Shown in pieces: positions 60,601 to 64,000 of a stretch of DNA of 64,000 bases. Every line of letters begins with the position of its first letter. Positions within the stretch are counted from its first letter, which is position 1. The notes below the pieces were generated by a model. That model was not told the origin of the DNA, did not search any database, and worked only from the letters and a program-made list of their open reading frames with translations. A program made the position numbers and the translations under genes. Origin of the DNA: JAFDWI01 sp964449375 (lineage in GTDB: Bacteria; Actinomycetota; Acidimicrobiia; Acidimicrobiales; Iamiaceae); contig CAYVAS010000005.1 in the NCBI GenBank assembly GCA_964449375.1, positions 8,670-72,669 of the forward strand, in the 5' to 3' direction.

Positions 60601-61050
60601 GGAGAGGTGGTCGACGCTCTGGAGGCCGCCGCGGCGGCGAACCCGGCGGTCCCCGCCTACCGGGCGGTGCTGGCGCTCGCCGCGGCCCGCGCCGGCGACC
60701 TGGATCGGGCCGAGAAGCCCTACCGTGCCTTCGCCGATGAGGGCTTCGCCACGGTACCGGTCGATTCCAATCGACTCCTGACCATGGCGGTGCTCGGCGA
60801 CGTGGCCGCCGATCTGGGCGATGTCGAGGGCGCCGCGGTCATCGATGAACAGCTCGCCGCCGACGACGGGCTGTTCGTGGTGCTCAACTGCTACGGCGGG
60901 GGTGGGTCCTGGTGGGGCCCGGTGTCCCGGGTGCGGGCCCGGCTGGCCCGGACGGCGGGCTGCGCCGAGGCCGCCGAGGCGTTGGCGGCCCGGGCGACCT
61001 CGGCGACCGAGGCGCTGGGCGCGGCGATGCTGGGCCAGCCCCTCGACTGA
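57697..61050 (+). CDS. SARP/BTAD-type regulator with AAA ATPase and TPR region
   Basis: A 1117-residue regulator. Residues ~1-95 form a winged-helix DNA-binding domain (RLEVLGSMGVRGPSGTRVEI ... DELAELLWGEWDLP). The bacterial transcriptional activator domain (BTAD) follows to ~residue 260 (DEAAHELLITANLAAGHRAA). The ATPase domain has Walker A GPAGIGKSR at 295-303 and Walker B PMVLVVDDLQWAS. The rest is helical repeats with no C-terminal LuxR domain. This is the AfsR-like layout used for secondary-metabolism or stress control. It lies 118 bases after another large ATP-binding regulator, on the same strand but with its own promoter. Confidence 0.86.
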   Translation: MSSRGGARLEVLGSMGVRGPSGTRVEIARPQVAAVLAMLWDEARPVRRDELAELLWGEWDLPTHWTGAVRGVLAKARAVLEEAGLDRAALQSESGLIHLRLPVGSDTDLGVAESLVARAGDALAGDDADGALRLATEAVELLGRPVAIVAEGDWPRRLHLRAETFQRQARRLVVRALLAADRATEAVTEATDLVARDRLDEAAHELLITANLAAGHRAAAVAAHATLIEVLETELGAEPSPRITALLDDVGRSTSPGPTVPRERFLGREAELAALAEAHDDVRMSGSPRLVVVQGPAGIGKSRLVRHFVSRGCRRALWGRCHGQLGEPFEPLVDAFRGAVDGDELVGEVCEETRAAVARALASLVDQDPSATAHETRARRARGVEAVVDALAALCTPAPMVLVVDDLQWASGDSIGLLQRILERRDLPLLMVVTARNRLDQPGAAAELFRAAPTRVVSLEALDREELLPLATDLAPLTDRPIDPDALSMLLLERTGGLPYYLTELGRDARRRNHLDFETIPDQVRAWIQNRVASLPGDLGSLLEVAAVAGLHPSVSLIEATWVGPPAAVLPGVEQLVRAGLLTETDDPDEVTFPHQITRQVVVSAVGSARRARLHGGIAAALVAQADIDPPHARIAYHYANAGTAHALDAARHGYLAGVASLTRGAWDQADAQLSGALEGLGDAAVPLRAATLVALGWTRHARGDAAAASRLLDEAWQLATRLRLPHEAARAALLLVGRAGRGAALDMADSERSARLWAALEAVSSWDPPDDDAVATTMFPRDADALATLRTAVEVELAWALLFTGTLVERTELVTGALQRARDDGAAPPRLAMALLAQRNVLCGPGDHRERLAPVHEVLALPRSELPVDLVASALLCRHEDLLVCGDRAGAEAALAEAAEVVQRHPHPYWRWACATWQSLWLLVDGRADEAEAALAEAHEQRPDGSREAAACGAVQIVAIRLAQGRAGEVVDALEAAAAANPAVPAYRAVLALAAARAGDLDRAEKPYRAFADEGFATVPVDSNRLLTMAVLGDVAADLGDVEGAAVIDEQLAADDGLFVVLNCYGGGGSWWGPVSRVRARLARTAGCAEAAEALAARATSATEALGAAMLGQPLD

Positions 61051-61131
61051 ACCCCGGTCGCGCTGAACCCTGGTCGTGCGAGGTGGCCCGGCGCGTTCCC
61101 GGGTCGTGTGGGCGCGAGACTTGTCGAGGCC

Positions 61132-61581
61132 ATGACCATGTCGCTGCAGGAGTTGTCGGACCGTTTCGAGATCCAGGATCTGCTGGTCGCCTACGCGGAT
61201 GCGATCGACCGGCGCGACTGGGACGCGCTCGACGAGGTGTTCACCCCGGATGCGGACATCGATTACACCGCGATGGGCGGCATCCGCGGGTCGTTGGCCG
61301 AGATCAAGGAGTTTCTGGCCGAGGGCCTGGGGTGGTTCACCTCGTTCCAGCATCTCACCGCCACGCCCCGCATCGTCCTGGACGGCGACACCGCGACCGG
61401 CCGCGCGATCTGTCACAACCCGATGACCCTCACCGACGCCGACGGGGTGTCCCACACCGTGTTCATCGGCCTGTGGTACATCGACGACTACGTGCGCACG
61501 CCTGCCGGTTGGCGCATCTCGGCGCGCCGTGAGGAACGTTCCTACGTTCACAACGCTCCACCCGGCTTCCCCCTCACCTGA
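61132..61581 (+). CDS. SnoaL/NTF2-like protein
   Basis: A 149-residue cone-shaped NTF2-fold protein: helix ELSDRFEIQDLLVAYADAID, the WDALDEVFTPDADIDYTAMG strand-turn that gives the family its DxxxF..Da pattern, and a closing sheet (HTVFIGLWYIDDYVRTPAGW, ISARREERSY). Members include ketosteroid isomerase-like and scytalone dehydratase-like enzymes and aromatic-ring dioxygenase beta relatives; the active-site acids cannot be assigned safely. ATG at 61132; an ATG two codons later is equally possible. Confidence 0.82.
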   Translation: MTMSLQELSDRFEIQDLLVAYADAIDRRDWDALDEVFTPDADIDYTAMGGIRGSLAEIKEFLAEGLGWFTSFQHLTATPRIVLDGDTATGRAICHNPMTLTDADGVSHTVFIGLWYIDDYVRTPAGWRISARREERSYVHNAPPGFPLT

Positions 61582-61588
61582 CCCCCAT

Positions 61589-61643
61589 CTTTCGCGTCTT
61601 TGCACGCCCGGCCCCCGCCGGACCGGGAAAACCGTGCAAAGTC
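61589..61643. repeat. 55-bp dyad repeat, copy 1
   Basis: Begins CTTTCGCGTCTTTGCAC and ends GTGCAAAGTC, with a GC-rich centre containing CCCGCCGG. The arms GTCTTTGCAC (61596-61605) and GTGCAAAGTC (61634-61643) pair with one mismatch. Copy 2 starts 97 bases later. Confidence 0.8.
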
Positions 61644-61685
61644 CACTCAGGGCGTGGTCGACCCACCTGCGCGTGCCCGCCCGAC

Positions 61686-61740
61686 CTTTCGCGTCTTTGC
61701 ACACTCGACCCCCGCCGGGCCGGGAAAGCCGTGCAAAGAC
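61686..61740. repeat. 55-bp dyad repeat, copy 2
   Basis: Nearly identical to copy 1 over 55 bases. Here the arms GTCTTTGCAC (61693-61702) and GTGCAAAGAC (61731-61740) pair perfectly around a 28-base GC-rich loop. The pair lies between the SnoaL-like gene and a glycine-rich gene; role unknown (terminator, RNA element or mobile remnant). Confidence 0.8.
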
Positions 61741-61834
61741 GGGTTGAGCGCCGACGTCGGCGCGGCTATATTTCCGGCGAACCGCGGATATTCGGGAGCG
61801 GGTCGCGATCAGATCGGTGTGAGGCGGGAGCCCC

Positions 61835-63130
61835 ATGGACAGTGCGGGAACGGTGGACCGACGACGAGGGTTGGCGGTGGTGGCCGCGTTCGTGCTGGTG
61901 GTGGCGGCGTGGTGGACGGTGATCGGTGTCGAGGGTGTGGGCGCGGCGACCACCACGGAGACGTTCACCGCCGATGGGACCTTCACGGTTCCTTCAGGGG
62001 TGACGAGTGTGCAGGTGACCGTGACCGGCGCGGGTGGTGGCGCGGCGTCGTTGCCGGTCGACGTTTCGGGGGAGACGCCGCCGCAGGGTGGGAGCGGGTC
62101 GACGGTGACGGCGACGGTGGCGGTGACCCCGGGGATGGAGCTGGCCGTGGTGGTGGGCGAGGCGGGCCATGACGGTTCCGGCGATCGTCAGGGTGGTGAT
62201 GGCTTCGGTGCCGGCGGATCCGGCGGCAGCCGCGGCTCCACGCGTTCGGGAGCGGGTGGTGGTGGTGGTGGGGGTTCGGCGGTGCTGGCCGGTGCGACCG
62301 CGCTGGTCGTCGCCGGTGGTGGGGGCGGCGGCGGTGCACGCGTCGCAATCGGTTCGACCGGAATGATCCATCAGTCCGGTCCTGTGTGTCCCGGGCTGGA
62401 TGCGGGGAGCCCGCCGGGTTCGCCTGGCCCGGATTGTTGGTTGGATTCGCCACCGGATGACCACGACGGAGCCGATGGCCCGGACATTGTGGTGAGCGAT
62501 GATTCGCTCGACCCAAACATCATCTTCCCGGGTGGTGGTGGCGGCGGTGGTTGGATCGGTGGGGCGGCCGGCCCGTCCACGGTTTCTGGCATGGCTCAGC
62601 GCGTCTTCAGCGGTGGAGGGGGTGGGACGAACTACACCGACCCGACGGTGGTCACCGGGGTGAGCTCCGAGGTCGCTGGCAATGCCGGTGCGGCGGGTCG
62701 TGTCGTGATCGCCTTCGACGAGCCCGAACCCACCACGTCTTCGTCGTCGACGTCGACCAGCACCTCGACGAGTACGACCTCGACCACCAGCTCCACGACC
62801 ACCTCGTCGACGACGACGTCGACCACCACCTCGACCACGACGTCGTCGACGACGTCGAGTACCACGACCACCTCGTCGACGAGTACGACGTCGACCACGA
62901 CCGTGGCGCCATCCTCCTCGGTCGCGCCGACCTCGGTGGGCCCGCCGCTCACCAGCGTGCCGCCGACCTCGTCGACAGCCGTGTCCCCGACGAGCGTCAC
63001 CGCAGCGCCGACCTCCGCGGACGGAACCGATCCTGCCGACGTGGCGGGTACCGGCACCCAGGCACGGCCCCGCCCACCCGACCCACCGGCCGCGACCCCG
63101 ATCCCGGCGACCCCCCACTACACCGGCTGA
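61835..63130 (+). CDS. secreted glycine-rich domain protein with Ser/Thr-rich tail
   Basis: A 431-residue exported protein. The N-terminus RRRGLAVVAAFVLVVAAWWT is an ordinary signal peptide or anchor. The mature part starts TETFTADGTFTVPSGVTSVQ and VTVTGAGGG, the canonical entry of bacterial glycine-rich domains, followed by GG-rich stretches with strand pieces (ALVVAGGGGGGG, GRVVIAFDEPEP). From about residue 300 there is a long Ser/Thr-only stalk (TTSTTSSTTTSSTTT-like), then a Pro-rich end. There is no LPXTG sorting signal. ATG at 61835 has GGGAG five bases upstream. It shares its domain type with the island at 39-51 kb but has no kinase partner here. Confidence 0.75.
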   Translation: MDSAGTVDRRRGLAVVAAFVLVVAAWWTVIGVEGVGAATTTETFTADGTFTVPSGVTSVQVTVTGAGGGAASLPVDVSGETPPQGGSGSTVTATVAVTPGMELAVVVGEAGHDGSGDRQGGDGFGAGGSGGSRGSTRSGAGGGGGGGSAVLAGATALVVAGGGGGGGARVAIGSTGMIHQSGPVCPGLDAGSPPGSPGPDCWLDSPPDDHDGADGPDIVVSDDSLDPNIIFPGGGGGGGWIGGAAGPSTVSGMAQRVFSGGGGGTNYTDPTVVTGVSSEVAGNAGAAGRVVIAFDEPEPTTSSSSTSTSTSTSTTSTTSSTTTSSTTTSTTTSTTTSSTTSSTTTTSSTSTTSTTTVAPSSSVAPTSVGPPLTSVPPTSSTAVSPTSVTAAPTSADGTDPADVAGTGTQARPRPPDPPAATPIPATPHYTG

Positions 63131-63290
63131 GATCGTCCTCCAGGCGCCGATCCCGCTTTCCCGCCGACCGATCAGCGACCTGATGTTCCGCGACCCATGG
63201 ATCACGAGGGGGCACCGGTCGACGTCGCGCGGCCGGTAACGGTGCGTTCGCGCCCCGTTCGCGCGGCACCGACGACGCTGTCGTGACCAA

Positions 63291-63300
63291 TGGTCGACCA
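63291..63300. promoter_or_regulatory. 10-base palindrome upstream of the last gene
   Basis: TGGTCGACCA, 15 bases before the GTG at 63316; it matches the core of the 18-base palindrome at 54589. SalI-like GTCGAC is common in this GC-rich DNA, so the weight is low. Confidence 0.25.
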
Positions 63301-63315
63301 AAGGGATGAACCCGG

Positions 63316-64000
63316 GTGACGCACCGCCTCAGAACTCGCAGCGCCATCATGATCCTGTTCGCGTTCCTGCTCGCGAGCACCGTCGCGCAGATTCCCACCG
63401 CGCCGAACGCGGGCGCGGCGCTGAGCAATCTGTTTCCGGCCGATCACGACGGGTTCCCCAAGGGTCACTTCTTCTCCGACGAGGCGTTGTACGTGACCCT
63501 CACCTCCGACTTCGAAGGAGGCGTGGTCTGTATCGTTCCCGCCTACGTCACCGTGCCGTCCTCGGCCGACTGCGTCGGTGACATCGCCTGGGGCACCCCG
63601 CGGACGTTCACCGGCCTGGGCACCCTGTTGGGCTTCCCGCTCAAGGCGCCATGGCTGACCGCTGGTGAGTGGCGACTCCTCACCGTACCCAAGCTCAAGG
63701 CCAAGGACGCGTACGGCAACGAGCGCCCGGTGCCGGGCACCGAATTGTCCGAGGTGTTCGTCGTCGAAAAGTGCGGGCCGTGCGATCGTTCGTGGGCCGA
63801 CAACGAGCTGCAGCCATGGAAGGACATGGCCGGTCGCATGAAGACGCTCGGCACGATGGCCCAGGCCGCCGAGGCGTATGACACCGCGTCGAAGGTGTAC
63901 AAGGTCGCGGCCGGCATGTACGGGGGTGTGGGGTTCGGCATGTCGGGCGTCATCCTCGGTGGCCTGGGGGCGGGAGGTGCCCTGTGGTGGGATTCGGTGA
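63316..64000 (+). CDS. secreted protein, unknown (3' truncated by window)
   Basis: A frame open to the window end, at least 228 residues. It begins with a signal peptide (RTRSAIMILFAFLLASTVAQ, cleavage near NAGAA). The mature part has FPKGHFFSDEALYVTLTSDF, two cysteines in VVCIVPAYVTVPSSADC that may pair, and a second CGPC in EKCGPCDRSW. From about residue 175 there is a helix and a glycine-rich hydrophobic segment (GGVGFGMSGVILGGLGAGGA) that could be membrane-active. The sequence does not match a family I know. The GTG start has AAAGGG eleven bases upstream, a weak site. Confidence 0.6.
   Translation, partial: MTHRLRTRSAIMILFAFLLASTVAQIPTAPNAGAALSNLFPADHDGFPKGHFFSDEALYVTLTSDFEGGVVCIVPAYVTVPSSADCVGDIAWGTPRTFTGLGTLLGFPLKAPWLTAGEWRLLTVPKLKAKDAYGNERPVPGTELSEVFVVEKCGPCDRSWADNELQPWKDMAGRMKTLGTMAQAAEAYDTASKVYKVAAGMYGGVGFGMSGVILGGLGAGGALWWDSV

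Noticed and set aside
62632..63057. Val/Asp-rich minus-strand frame opposite the Ser/Thr stalk
   Set aside because: Direct shadow of ACG/TCG repeats; no start context or domain.

Overview
The window is 64 kb of very GC-rich DNA with dense, mostly high-GC-codon genes, many GTG starts and many promoters that end only 6-8 bases before the start codon (leaderless style). The gene order rpmH-rnpA-yidD-yidC-jag-rsmG-parA-parB facing trxA/trxB/cwlM, with dnaA-dnaN-recF running the other way, is the classic origin region of Actinomycetota and closely matches the mycobacterial order. Thr/Pro-rich linkers of the TTTTT type, Tat-exported glycine-rich proteins and a CnaB/LPXTG surface protein suggest an acidimicrobial lineage, but this placement is inference.

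Layout. 0-7 kb: the end of leuA, a small YeaQ-type membrane protein, a sortase-type surface protein, and a tandem pair of LRV-repeat transmembrane proteins with four conserved N-terminal cysteines. 7-19 kb: hydrolases, a DsbA/FrnE protein, a GT14-like glycosyltransferase coupled to a GT-C-like membrane protein, a CopC-CopD fusion, three small membrane proteins, a RipA-like NlpC/P60 hydrolase, an orphan PilT-like ATPase and a class II histone deacetylase-like enzyme. 19-28 kb: GNAT acetyltransferase, a DUF6049-like envelope protein, DegV, an active PknB-like kinase with an extracellular sensor domain, small membrane proteins, trxB-trxA and a CwlM-like pseudo-amidase. 28-39 kb: the chromosome origin region, with parB-parA, five parS sites, rsmG, jag, yidC, yidD, rnpA, rpmH, DnaA boxes, dnaA, a candidate oriC, dnaN and recF.

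39.1-52.4 kb is the most interesting part. Where gyrB would normally follow recF there is an island of eight genes plus a possible small peptide gene. It encodes glycine-rich proteins with Tat signals, three proteins that join a PqqD-like domain to an HPr-kinase-like P-loop domain, and two or three proteins sharing an unrecognised C-terminal domain, one of which is fused directly to a glycine-rich domain. Because PqqD-type domains bind peptides in RiPP pathways, and HPr-kinase homologues phosphorylate lasso-peptide precursors, the island looks like an undescribed modification-and-export system for glycine-rich surface proteins.

52.4-64 kb: CCA-adding enzyme, a methyltransferase, a small helical protein, two large ATP-binding transcription regulators (LuxR and SARP/BTAD types), a SnoaL/NTF2-like protein, a pair of 55-bp dyad repeats, another glycine-rich secreted protein with a Ser/Thr-rich tail, and a secreted protein cut by the window end. 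No tRNA, rRNA, insertion sequence or CRISPR array was found.
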